Shown: one piece after another, positions 34,239 through 42,946 of the stretch
Layout of the letters: each line of letters starts with the position of its first letter
How positions within the stretch are numbered: position 1 is the first letter of the stretch
Assembly (NCBI RefSeq): GCF_004514475.2
Contig: NZ_MYFO02000004.1
Span: forward strand, 62,001-126,000
DNA: 64,000 bases
Reading direction: 5' to 3'
DNA from: Paenibacillus athensensis
GTDB taxonomy: Bacteria > Bacillota > Bacilli > Paenibacillales > NBRC-103111
The notes under the pieces: model-generated
The model's database searches: none
What the model saw: only the letters and a program-made list of their open reading frames with translations
Told to the model about the DNA's origin: nothing
Position numbers and translations under genes: made by a program

Positions 34239-35954
34239 ATGAACCAACAGGGTAACCGTATACTTCGAGCGCTGAACATCAAGAAGTCGATCGTGTTAAA
34301 GATTTGTCTGGGAGCGGTTGTGCCGCTGCTGATCGTTTCCATCGCATTCAGCTTTGTGCTGTATAACACGTCCATGGGTATTATCAACAAGCATCTGATT
34401 CCGAGTTTCGAGCAGGTGCTCAAAACGAATATGGACACGTTCCACTCGGGCTTGGACGCCCAGTTGATCAACGAGGCCAAGACGAGCAAGGATAAGTATC
34501 AGCTGCTGAAAGAGCTGGTGGAAGCAGTCGCCAAGCACGACAAGGTGCAGCTCGTGTATATCATGAGCAAGGTCGACGGCAAAGACGTCATTCTGGTGCT
34601 GAGCGGAACCGACGATTATTTGACCGAATATCCGTTTACGCCGGAACAGGCGAAGACGCTGTCCGCACCGGACCAAACGATCTTCAGCGAAATTTACAAG
34701 GACGACTACGGTGTCCACAAATCGGTTTATTATGCGATCCCCGGAACGGATTCGATGCTGGGCATCGATATGGACGCAAAGTTCATTTTTGACCTGCAGC
34801 ACCAGGTTCTGCTAATCAGCACCATTCTGACCATTGTGTTCGCTGTGCTGGGCGCCATCGTGACGTATTGGGTGTCGAGCCGGCTGTCGAAGCCGATTCT
34901 CCGTCTTCTGGACCACACGCGCGTTGTGGCGCAAGGCGATTTGAGCCGGAGTGTGACGGTGGACCGTCAGGACGAGATTGGACAGCTTGTGGCCAATTTC
35001 AACACGATGACCGGCCAGCTGCGGCAGATGATCGAGCAGGTGCGCGAGACGACCCGATATGTCGAGGCTTCCTCCGACGAGGTGTCGAACCGTACGAACC
35101 ATTCGACTGAGATGATCTACGAGGTGGTGACGGCGATTCAGGAAATCGCCTCCGGCAACGAAGCGATGTCACGGGTTACGACGGAAAGCTCGCGCGCGAT
35201 GCAGGAGATGACGAGCGGCATGCAGCACATTAACGAATCGATCTTTGACGTATCCGAGGAGTCGGTGGTGACGGCGCAGGAGGCCGGTCAAGGCGAAGCG
35301 ATCATTGCCAAAGCGGTCAAGCAGATGGCGGCGATTGCCAATTCCGTCGCCCATTCCACGGAGCTTGTGCGCCATATGAACGAGCGTTCGCGCGAAATTA
35401 ACGGTGTTGTCGATATGATCAAGGACATTGCCGGTCAAATTAACCTGCTGTCGCTGAATGCAGCGATTGAAGCAGCGCGCGCTGGCGAGCACGGCAAGGG
35501 CTTTGCGGTCGTATCGAGCGAAATCCGCAAGCTGGCCGACCAGACGTCGACGTTCTCGGATGAAATTTTCCGCACGATTCATGCGATTATGGAGGATACG
35601 GTCCGCTCGGCGGATGCGATGGGTGTCGTGACCGAGGAAGTGAAATCGGGCATTTATTCCGTTAACGCTGCGGGCGATTCATTCAAACGGATCAAGGATT
35701 TGACCGTCAAGGTGTCGGACAAATTCCAGGGCGTCTCCTCTGTGACCGAGGAGCTGTCGGCGGCGATGCAGCAGGTTTCGGCCAACGTAGAGAACGTATC
35801 CGGCATTACGCAAAAAGCGGAAGGCAACAGCAAGAAGGTTGCCGCTTCCTCGCAGGAGCAGCTGGCCACGCTGGAGGAAACGGCGCAATCGGCGGACGAG
35901 CTTCGCGGCAAAGCGGCTCGATTGAACGAACTGGTTAGCCAATTTAAACTGTAG
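34239..35954 (+). CDS. Methyl-accepting chemotaxis protein
   Basis: 571 residues with classical receptor layout: membrane helix 1 (about residues 20-42), an extracytoplasmic ligand domain of about 140 residues, membrane helix 2 (about 190-212, [17 protein letters not shown]), a HAMP domain ([23 protein letters not shown]) and the signalling domain with hairpin tip [40 protein letters not shown]. The ligand domain looks like a single Cache type. ATG 34239 follows GGCAGGAG. It couples to CheA/CheW. Its position right after a c-di-GMP-controlled gene is suggestive only. Confidence 0.92.
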   Translation: MNQQGNRILRALNIKKSIVLKICLGAVVPLLIVSIAFSFVLYNTSMGIINKHLIPSFEQVLKTNMDTFHSGLDAQLINEAKTSKDKYQLLKELVEAVAKHDKVQLVYIMSKVDGKDVILVLSGTDDYLTEYPFTPEQAKTLSAPDQTIFSEIYKDDYGVHKSVYYAIPGTDSMLGIDMDAKFIFDLQHQVLLISTILTIVFAVLGAIVTYWVSSRLSKPILRLLDHTRVVAQGDLSRSVTVDRQDEIGQLVANFNTMTGQLRQMIEQVRETTRYVEASSDEVSNRTNHSTEMIYEVVTAIQEIASGNEAMSRVTTESSRAMQEMTSGMQHINESIFDVSEESVVTAQEAGQGEAIIAKAVKQMAAIANSVAHSTELVRHMNERSREINGVVDMIKDIAGQINLLSLNAAIEAARAGEHGKGFAVVSSEIRKLADQTSTFSDEIFRTIHAIMEDTVRSADAMGVVTEEVKSGIYSVNAAGDSFKRIKDLTVKVSDKFQGVSSVTEELSAAMQQVSANVENVSGITQKAEGNSKKVAASSQEQLATLEETAQSADELRGKAARLNELVSQFKL

Positions 35955-36015
35955 GCGGCAATTGAAGACAGGTCCCTCTCCCTGAAAGCAATGCGGTAGC
36001 AGTGACGAATAGCAG

Positions 36016-36054
36016 CAGCCCGGCGCTCCGGACAAGCGTCGGGCTGTTTGATTT
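36016..36054 (+). terminator. Terminator after the first chemoreceptor gene
   Basis: Stem CAGCCCGGCGCT (36016-36027) with AGCGTCGGGCTG (36035-36046), followed by TTTGATTT. Confidence 0.7.
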
Positions 36055-36061
36055 GGAAGGA

Positions 36062-36083
36062 AGCGCCGCTATGGCGCTTTTTT
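36062..36083 (+). terminator. Second hairpin terminator
   Basis: AGCGCC (36062-36067) with GGCGCT (36073-36078), then six T residues. It follows the previous terminator by 16 bp. From here to 36269 I see no gene or other element. Confidence 0.7.
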
Positions 36084-36269
36084 GGCGTATTCGGCTGGCG
36101 GAGCAGGTCGAATCGACCGGAGTGGCAGGCATCCCTCTAGCTTGCCGCTAGGACGTTATACGGTGCCGCCCGTGGGCTTACAGCTCGTGCGAAATGGCAG
36201 GCGATTGAAGCCGGGTATCCGTGATTTTATTTGTAAACGCTCTTTTGTGTGAATTTAATGTAACTTATA

Positions 36270-36298
36270 TTGACACAAATTTCGGTTGAACGTATGAT
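36270..36298 (+). promoter_or_regulatory. Strong sigma-A promoter of the ATP-grasp/alpha-E/transglutaminase operon
   Basis: Consensus TTGACA (36270-36275), 17-bp spacer, TATGAT (36293-36298). The leader to 36393 is very AT-rich. Confidence 0.8.
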
Positions 36299-36393
36299 AA
36301 TGGATATAAAAAGCTTATTTTCAGACTTTTCTTAAAATTTATGTTATTTATATGTTATATAATGTTACATTAAATAGATCGATAAGGGATGGG

Positions 36394-37860
36394 ATGTCTA
36401 TGTCCAAGGTTAATCGCGCCGCTCATGCGCCTTATGCGCTTGGCTCCTTCTACGATGAAATGTTTGGCGGCGAGCAAGCTGTGCGTCCGCATTACAGTCA
36501 GGCGCATCGACTGTTCGCAGGTATGAGTCCGGCCGAGCTCGCGGTCAAGCAAGCGGCGATGGAGCAGCGGATGTTGGAGGAAGGCATCACCTTTACGATT
36601 TACAAGCCGGAGCAGGTGCAGCCGCTGGAGCGGACGATTCCGTTCGATCTCATTCCGCGCATTATAGCCCGAGACGAATGGGCGGCGTTGGAGGCCGGGC
36701 TGCAGCAGCGGGTCAAGGCGCTGAACCGCTTTGTCCACGACGTCTATCATGAGCAGCGGATCGTTCAAGACGGCATCGTGCCTCGCAGGATGATTGTGGC
36801 CAATCGGTATTTCCGGCCGGAAATGATGCGCGTAGACGTGCCGGGCCAAGCGTATGTAACGACTTCGGGCATCGATTTAATCCGCGACGCGGCCGGGGAA
36901 TATTACGTGCTGGAGGATAATTTGCGCTCGCCTTCGGGTTTCTCGTATTTGTTCAAAAGCCGCTCCCTGATGAACGGCGTTTTCCCGGAATTGACGTTCT
37001 CCTGCTCGCTCCGCGATGTGGAGCTGAGTCTGAACCATTTCCTGACAACGCTGCGCAGCTTGTCCCCGAACGCGAAGTCCGAGCCGGTCATTGCGCTGCT
37101 TACGCCCGGTGAATACAATTCGGCGTATTACGAGCACGCCTTTCTCGCACAGCAAATGGGCATTCATTTGGTCGAAGGCCGCGATTTGACCGTGATCGAC
37201 CATAAGCTGTATATCCGCAGCTTGAAGGGGCTGCTGCAGGTTGACGTGTTGTATCGGCGTATCGACGACGATTACCTCGATCCGTTGGCGTTCCGGCCCG
37301 ATTCGTGTCTGGGCGTTGCCGGCATCATGAATGCGTACCGCGCCGGCAATGTGGCGATCGTCAATGCGCCGGGCACAGGCGTGGCCGATGACAAGGCGAT
37401 TTATGTCTATGTGCCGGACATGATCCGCTATTATTTGAACGAGGAGCCGCTGCTCAAAAACGTACCGACCTACATGACCGGCCGCAAGGAGGAACGCGAA
37501 TACGTGCTGGAGCATATTCACGAAATGGTCGTCAAGGAAACGTCCTTGTCCGGAGGGTACGGGATGCTGATCGGTCCAGCCGCTACAGAGGCGGAAATAG
37601 CCGCTTTCCGTGAGCAGATCGTCAAGGAGCCTGAGCGCTATATTGCCCAGCCGACGGTACAGCTGTCACGAGCGCCGATCATCCAGAACGGCCAGATGAC
37701 GCCGCGTCATATCGATTTGCGGGCGTTCGTGCTGATGGGGGCCGACGAAAGCATGCACGTCGTTCCCGGCGGCCTGACGCGGGTAGCGATGAAGATGGGA
37801 TCGTTGGTCGTTAATTCGTCGCAGGGCGGAGGCTGCAAGGACACCTGGGTGCTCGCGTAG
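36394..37860 (+). CDS. Circularly permuted ATP-grasp protein (DUF404/DUF407 type)
   Basis: 488 residues. Family segments: SFYDEMFGGEQAVRPHYSQ at the N-terminus, FDLIPRIIARDEWAALEAGLQQRVKALNRFVHDVYHEQRI, GIDLIRDAAGEYYVLEDNLRSPSG and, near the end, RHIDLRAFVLMGADESMHVVPGGLTRVA. It is the first gene of the widely conserved set CP-ATP-grasp, alpha-E, transglutaminase, described in comparative genomics as a likely peptide-synthesis or modification system of unknown product. ATG 36394 is five bases from AAGGG; ATG 36400 is also possible. Confidence 0.9.
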   Translation: MSMSKVNRAAHAPYALGSFYDEMFGGEQAVRPHYSQAHRLFAGMSPAELAVKQAAMEQRMLEEGITFTIYKPEQVQPLERTIPFDLIPRIIARDEWAALEAGLQQRVKALNRFVHDVYHEQRIVQDGIVPRRMIVANRYFRPEMMRVDVPGQAYVTTSGIDLIRDAAGEYYVLEDNLRSPSGFSYLFKSRSLMNGVFPELTFSCSLRDVELSLNHFLTTLRSLSPNAKSEPVIALLTPGEYNSAYYEHAFLAQQMGIHLVEGRDLTVIDHKLYIRSLKGLLQVDVLYRRIDDDYLDPLAFRPDSCLGVAGIMNAYRAGNVAIVNAPGTGVADDKAIYVYVPDMIRYYLNEEPLLKNVPTYMTGRKEEREYVLEHIHEMVVKETSLSGGYGMLIGPAATEAEIAAFREQIVKEPERYIAQPTVQLSRAPIIQNGQMTPRHIDLRAFVLMGADESMHVVPGGLTRVAMKMGSLVVNSSQGGGCKDTWVLA

Positions 37861-37925
37861 CGGGCGAATTTTACAATGGCATTAAAGGAAAGATCGGCTG
37901 GCAATCAGGAAAGGGGACGGTAGCG

Positions 37926-38879
37926 GTGCTGAATCGGAATGCAGAGGCGTTGTTTTGGGTCGGCAGGTATATGGAACGGGCGGAAAATCATGCGAGGTTG
38001 ATCGATGTGCATTATCATATCCAGCAGGAGCGGGATTTCCATCAGGAGGATCACAAGTGGTTCCGGTTGATTGACGCGTTCGGAGCGCGGGCGGAGTACG
38101 GTCAGCAGTTCGATGCCTTCACGCAAAAGGATGTGCTGTCGTTCATGACGCTGGACCGCGGTTATGCCAATTCGCTGTTCGCTTGCGTCAGTCAGGCGCG
38201 CGGTAATTTGCGTTCGTTGCGGGAGAAGCTGCCGAGCGAGATGTGGGATGTGCTCAACGGGTTTTATTTGTGGCTGGGGGAGAAGCAGGTCGACGACATT
38301 TTGCAGGAAGGTCCGCATTTGTTTTATAAGATGATCAAGGAGCGCACGGCGATGTTTTACGGCGTCCAGCAGTCGGTGATGGCCCGCGAGGCGGAATGGT
38401 ATTTCATCGAAAGCGGCCGGTATCTGGAGCGGGCGGAAAATACGGTGCGCATCCTGCAATCGGTCATCCGCGCGATCCGTGAGGATCAGGCGCCGCCGTA
38501 CATGTATCTGCTGGCTGTGCTGAAATCGGTCAGTGCGAGTCAATCGTTCCGCCGTACGTATGCCGACGAGCTTTCCGTCGAGCATATTGTGGAGTTTCTC
38601 ATTGGCAGCGACGCGTTCCCACGTTCGATTCACTATGCGTTTTCACGTCTGGAGGAGTGTCTCGACAAGCTGCAGCTGACGCCGCAGGAGCTTCAGGTAA
38701 CGCGGGAACGGCGGATCCGGCTGGCCGGCAAGGTCAGGGCCGATCTGGCTTGCCTTGATTGGGAGGAGATGACGCTCGGCGAAGCGCAGCCGCTGCTGGA
38801 CGGGTTGATGCAGGCATGCCAGCGGCTGGGGCAAACGATTGAAAGCTCGTTTTTTCGCGTCGAGGGGGCTACGGCATGA
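37926..38879 (+). CDS. Alpha-E domain protein
   Basis: 317 residues, all-helical. It begins MLNRNAEALFWVGRYMERAENHARLIDVHYH, the alpha-E signature, and later repeats WYFIESGRYLERAENTVRILQ. GTG start at 37926 preceded by AGGGGACGG. The downstream transglutaminase start overlaps its stop (ATGA). Members always accompany CP-ATP-grasp proteins; biochemical role unknown. Confidence 0.9.
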   Translation: MLNRNAEALFWVGRYMERAENHARLIDVHYHIQQERDFHQEDHKWFRLIDAFGARAEYGQQFDAFTQKDVLSFMTLDRGYANSLFACVSQARGNLRSLREKLPSEMWDVLNGFYLWLGEKQVDDILQEGPHLFYKMIKERTAMFYGVQQSVMAREAEWYFIESGRYLERAENTVRILQSVIRAIREDQAPPYMYLLAVLKSVSASQSFRRTYADELSVEHIVEFLIGSDAFPRSIHYAFSRLEECLDKLQLTPQELQVTRERRIRLAGKVRADLACLDWEEMTLGEAQPLLDGLMQACQRLGQTIESSFFRVEGATA

Positions 38880-39742
38880 TGAAGCTGGAAATACAGCACG
38901 TGACGCGCTATATGTATGCGGAGGCGGTGGCGGACAGTGTCAATGAGGTGCGGCTGACGCCGCGCACGAATTACCGTCAATCGTGTTATCACCATGAGGT
39001 GACGGTGGAGCCGGCTGCATCGCTGTTAACCTATGAGGACTACTTTGGCAATCGGGTTCATGCGTTTACGGTGAATCAGCCGCATCGCGAGCTGGTCATC
39101 AGGACGCGGGCGACGGTGGTGACGCGCGAGAAGGACCCCGGTGCGGAAACGGCTCCGGCGATTTCGATGCGGGAGGAGCTGGAGCTGCTGGCGGGCGAAC
39201 GGGTGCAGAACCGTTATGTCGAATATTTGCTGCCGACGGAATATACGAGCAATACGGAGCAGGTGCAGGATTACGCCAAGCTGTATCCGTTTGGCGAAGC
39301 GGGGCTGGTGGCGTGGGCCAAACGGCTGAACAGCGGGATTCACGGCGATTTGACCTATGATCCCGAAGCGACGCACGTGCATACGACGGTTGGTCAAACG
39401 CTGGAGCTGCGGCGCGGGGTGTGTCAGGATTACGCGCATTTGATGATTGCGGTGTGCCGCAGTCTGGGCGTTCCGGCGCGCTATGTGAGCGGCTACCATT
39501 TCGTCGGCGATCTGCAGGGCGGCAGCGCCGATTTCGAGCAGGCGTCGCACGCCTGGGTGGAGGTGCAGCTTCCCGGCACCGGCTGGGTCGGCTTTGATCC
39601 GACGAATAATGCCGAGGTCGGCTGGCGGTATGTCAAGCTGGGACACGGGCGGGATTACCAGGATATCGTGCCGGTCAAGGGGGTGTATCGGGGCACGGCG
39701 AACCAGCGGCTGGAGGTGAAGGTGGATGTGCGGCTGCTGTAG
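38876..39742 (+). CDS. Transglutaminase-like (papain-fold) protein
   Basis: 288 residues. An N-terminal beta domain (HVTRYMYAEAVADSVNEVRLTPRT) precedes the papain-like domain, whose catalytic triad is visible as Cys in LRRGVCQDYAHLMIAVCRSLG, His in ASHAWVEVQLPGTG and Asp in WVGFDPTNN. Third gene of the CP-ATP-grasp operon. No signal peptide, so it acts in the cytoplasm. It probably hydrolyses or cross-links the amide product of the ligase. Confidence 0.9.
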   Translation: MMKLEIQHVTRYMYAEAVADSVNEVRLTPRTNYRQSCYHHEVTVEPAASLLTYEDYFGNRVHAFTVNQPHRELVIRTRATVVTREKDPGAETAPAISMREELELLAGERVQNRYVEYLLPTEYTSNTEQVQDYAKLYPFGEAGLVAWAKRLNSGIHGDLTYDPEATHVHTTVGQTLELRRGVCQDYAHLMIAVCRSLGVPARYVSGYHFVGDLQGGSADFEQASHAWVEVQLPGTGWVGFDPTNNAEVGWRYVKLGHGRDYQDIVPVKGVYRGTANQRLEVKVDVRLL

Positions 39743-39774
39743 CCGGGGACGGCGCTCCTTGCGGCAGGCGGTGA

Positions 39775-39815
39775 AAACGGGGCTCCCGATTGACAGGGGC
39801 TCCGTTTGCTTTTTT
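39775..39815 (+). terminator. Terminator of the CP-ATP-grasp operon
   Basis: AAACGGGGCTCC (39775-39786) pairs with GGGGCTCCGTTT (39796-39807) using two wobble pairs, followed by GCTTTTTT. Confidence 0.85.
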
Positions 39816-39985
39816 AAGATAATGTAAAGTTTATTCACATATTTCGACGGACATTGATAGATTTTCGTGTTTTTTTATTGAATTTACCCAGAAATTTCGG
39901 TAGAATGTGGTCAATATAGCACCCGTCAGATGGTGCGTGTTAGATAAATTGTCATATGACCATGACAAGTTGGGATGGTGCAGCT

Positions 39986-42193
39986 ATGTTTGACTGGCTA
40001 GGTTTTAAAAAAGGTCTTCCTTTATGGTGGTCCTACCGTTTGAACCGGGAGATGAAGGAGGACGTCGAGGAGATTTTTGAGGGCATCGCGCATACGCGCA
40101 TGCAAATATTGAAAACCTGGGTAGAATCGAGCTGGTCGCATCTGGAGCGGCTTCAGCCCGGCGTGTGGAATCCCGGCGGTTCCGAAGGCGCAGGAAGCTG
40201 GAATGAAGCGGCAGCGAATCAGGCACTGGAGCAAATGCGCAGACGGGCCGTCGATTTCTCCGAGCTGTTTGTGCTCGACCAGCAGTTGACGGTGCGTTAT
40301 TCCACGTATGCCAAGCATATCGGCCGTTCGTATGTGAGCGGCGGCGATTGGAAGCGGGGGCTCGATTACGCCCGAGAAGGCCGCAAATGTCTCTACGGCC
40401 CGTTTGTGGACGCGTTGACGCTGGAGATAGGTCCAAGCAGCTCCTCGTTTCACGATGCGGTGACGCTGCTGTTCCTGCTGCCGCTGATGGAGGGCGGCGT
40501 ATGCAAAGGGCTGCTCTGTGGGCGCGTGCCCAACGACGTGCTTGGCGACTTGATTCAGCGCGAGTCGGGGCATGTGTATCCCGATTCCGGAGACAATTAT
40601 ATTTTCATGGCTCAGGCTCATCTTAATACGCATATTGCACCGGGCACGGCATTGTCGCGCAGCCGGTTTGAGGATATGACTTTTACGCATGGCGACAATT
40701 TGAAAGAAGGCGTTCGCACGGATTACGGGATTGTCAGTGTCAAGCACCATACAGAGCTGGAGCTGCGTTTCACCGATCCGGCGACCAAAGAGCTTCATCC
40801 CGGCGTAGCCAATACGATTGCATCGGGAAGCAATTTGTTCGTGGCGTTTCCCGGCTATTCCGATTATCGCCACATTCCCGTCATTGGCAAGGGGGTAACG
40901 TTTCAACTGCCGCATTGCCCGGACGTGTGGGGGATGATGTGCGAGGGCGATCTGGAGGAGGTTTACCGCATTCGCGGCTTGTCCTGGAAGCTGACCCGTA
41001 TGCAGCTATGGATGGGACTCGGGATGATTGCGCTCAATGGACTGGCGGTCTGGGCCGCTTCGCAGATGTCGTCGCTCGTTCTGACTGAGCTGGGCGTTGT
41101 TTTGCTCAATGTGATTTACGGACTGTTCGGGCTTATGTTGACCCGTCGGGGCGTGATGCGTCCTGCTGTCGACCGCATCCACAAGCTGAGCCGGTTCATC
41201 CGCATTAACGCCGAAGGCGAAGGCGATTTGACCCAGCGGCTGGCGATTGCGCAGTTTGATAATGACGAGACCAAAGAGCTGGCCAAATGGATCAACAATA
41301 TGATCGATTCGCTCGAGGGCATCATGCAACGCGTCAAGCAGGCGGCCGGCGACGTGCAGGCAAGCCAGCAGCTGCTGGTGGAATCGACGGAATCGACGGA
41401 AGCGTCCAGCCAGCGGATGAACGATAAAATCCACGGCATGATTCGCGGCATTCGCTTGCAGCTCAAGGATCTGGACGTGGCCAAGGACGTATCGCGGAAT
41501 ATGAGCGGCACGCTGCGCGATCTGGAGCTGAAGGCGGGCGAGCAAATCGCTGTGGCGCAAGAGGAAGTCGAACGGATTGGCGGCAAAATGCAGCATATCC
41601 AGACCAAGGTTGAGGAAACGAACCGGACGATCCACAGCTTCCTGCGGACGACGGAGGAAATCGGCGGCTTGCTGCGGACGATTGAAGAAATTTCCGCCCA
41701 GACGAATCTGCTGGCGCTGAACGCCTCGATTGAAGCGGCGCGGGTCGGCGAGCACGGCAAAGGCTTTGCCGTAGTAGCCGGAGAAATCCGCAAGCTGGCC
41801 GACTTGACCAAATCGACGACCACGCAAATTACCGAAACGCTGCAAATGATCGGCAAATCGGCGCAAGAGGCGTTCGAGTCGATGGAGGAAGGCACGCGCG
41901 TCGTTGCCGAGGGTACGGAGATGGTGGCGACGGCCTCGGATATTTTGCAGCAGGCCGGATCGGGCGATTCGCTCAAGACGCAGGTGGTGGACGAAATGGT
42001 CGAACTGATGGAAAAAATCGCGGCGGTCAGCATCGAGAACCGCAAGGTTTCCGCCGAGGTCGAACGGACGGTGCAGGAGCTGCAGCAGGACATGCAGCAC
42101 GTGCGGGGGACGTCGGGCAATGTCGATTCCATTACGCGCTCGCTGCTCTTGCTGGTCAATCAGTTCCGGCTGACGGACAAGCGCCGCAGATAA
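39986..42193 (+). CDS. Chemoreceptor with large N-terminal sensor ahead of a membrane hairpin
   Basis: 735 residues. The C-terminal half is a chemotaxis signalling domain: [37 protein letters not shown]. Two adjacent membrane helices lie at about residues 342-362 and 368-386, followed by a HAMP-like segment ([28 protein letters not shown]). The first 335 residues have no membrane helix or signal peptide, so both ends should be cytoplasmic. This N-terminal part contains [15 protein letters not shown] and looks like a PDC/Cache-type sensor that would then face inward. ATG 39986 has GGATGG upstream; ATG 39956 has none. Confidence 0.85.
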   Translation: MFDWLGFKKGLPLWWSYRLNREMKEDVEEIFEGIAHTRMQILKTWVESSWSHLERLQPGVWNPGGSEGAGSWNEAAANQALEQMRRRAVDFSELFVLDQQLTVRYSTYAKHIGRSYVSGGDWKRGLDYAREGRKCLYGPFVDALTLEIGPSSSSFHDAVTLLFLLPLMEGGVCKGLLCGRVPNDVLGDLIQRESGHVYPDSGDNYIFMAQAHLNTHIAPGTALSRSRFEDMTFTHGDNLKEGVRTDYGIVSVKHHTELELRFTDPATKELHPGVANTIASGSNLFVAFPGYSDYRHIPVIGKGVTFQLPHCPDVWGMMCEGDLEEVYRIRGLSWKLTRMQLWMGLGMIALNGLAVWAASQMSSLVLTELGVVLLNVIYGLFGLMLTRRGVMRPAVDRIHKLSRFIRINAEGEGDLTQRLAIAQFDNDETKELAKWINNMIDSLEGIMQRVKQAAGDVQASQQLLVESTESTEASSQRMNDKIHGMIRGIRLQLKDLDVAKDVSRNMSGTLRDLELKAGEQIAVAQEEVERIGGKMQHIQTKVEETNRTIHSFLRTTEEIGGLLRTIEEISAQTNLLALNASIEAARVGEHGKGFAVVAGEIRKLADLTKSTTTQITETLQMIGKSAQEAFESMEEGTRVVAEGTEMVATASDILQQAGSGDSLKTQVVDEMVELMEKIAAVSIENRKVSAEVERTVQELQQDMQHVRGTSGNVDSITRSLLLLVNQFRLTDKRRR

Positions 42194-42351
42194 GCAGGCT
42201 GCCTTCCGGCTATGCCGATTGTTGGCCCGGAGTCATTTTATATGGAGATATCGTGAACGGGGCCGAATAACGGCTCCGTTTTCTTGTCCGCACGGCGCGA
42301 TTTCGCTATACTGGAAGAAACCAAGTCAAGTCGAGGATATGGAGGCGTCTC

Positions 42352-42777
42352 ATGAACAACGTTTTGTTATTTTTGCATGTGCTCAGCGCTTTGCTGCTGG
42401 GATCTTACGTCGTATTTCCATTTGTGGCGGGACGGGCGGCTTCGTTGTCCGGCGCTGCGCAAACGGGCTTTCTTGGTCTGTTATCCACATTGAACCGCAT
42501 CGGTCAATTTTCGCTGATTGTGGTGTTTCTGACGGGCGGAGGTATGATCCATGCGTATGAGCCTCCGGTATCGTGGATGATTACGGCCGTTGTGCTGCTG
42601 TTGATTATCGGTGCGGTGACCGGCATGATGGGTTCGCGAATCAAGAAAGCGCTGACAGCCTCCAAAGCGGGCGGCAGCATTTCGGCTGACGCGGGGAAAG
42701 TGCGCACCTACAGCTGGATTGCGGCGATTGCTGTCATTGCGGCGATTTTCGTCATGACGAACAGCTCGCTGTTCTAG
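42352..42777 (+). CDS. Four-helix membrane protein (DUF2269-like)
   Basis: 141 residues with four hydrophobic helices (about 4-24, 46-64, 71-92, 115-135) and a His in the first helix (LFLHVLSALLLGSYVV), as in small haem-binding or DUF2269 membrane proteins. The start has GGAGGCG upstream. It stands alone between the chemoreceptor gene and a terminator. Function unknown. Confidence 0.65.
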   Translation: MNNVLLFLHVLSALLLGSYVVFPFVAGRAASLSGAAQTGFLGLLSTLNRIGQFSLIVVFLTGGGMIHAYEPPVSWMITAVVLLLIIGAVTGMMGSRIKKALTASKAGGSISADAGKVRTYSWIAAIAVIAAIFVMTNSSLF

Positions 42778-42825
42778 GTCGCTGTGCGCTGCCGAAAGGG
42801 GCATGGAGTCCCCGGGCTCGGCGGG

Positions 42826-42866
42826 AAATCGGAAAATTTCGCGGAAGCGGATTTTCCGATTTTTTT
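42826..42866 (+). terminator. Terminator of the four-helix membrane protein gene
   Basis: Perfect stem AAATCGGAAAAT (42826-42837) with ATTTTCCGATTT (42851-42862), then TTTT. Confidence 0.9.
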
Positions 42867-42881
42867 ATGTTCATATTTTAG

Positions 42882-42922
42882 AAAAAGCAAAGAGCCGGAA
42901 GCTCACTGGAGAGCGTTCCGGC
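42882..42922 (-). terminator. Terminator of the minus-strand NRPS operon
   Basis: Minus-strand stem GCCGGAACGCTC / GAGCTTCCGGC (42894-42922), followed by TCTTTGCTTTTTC. It is 24 bp beyond the stop of the large NRPS gene. Confidence 0.85.
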
Positions 42923-42946
42923 TTGTTTGCGGAGTACGGCTGGAGA

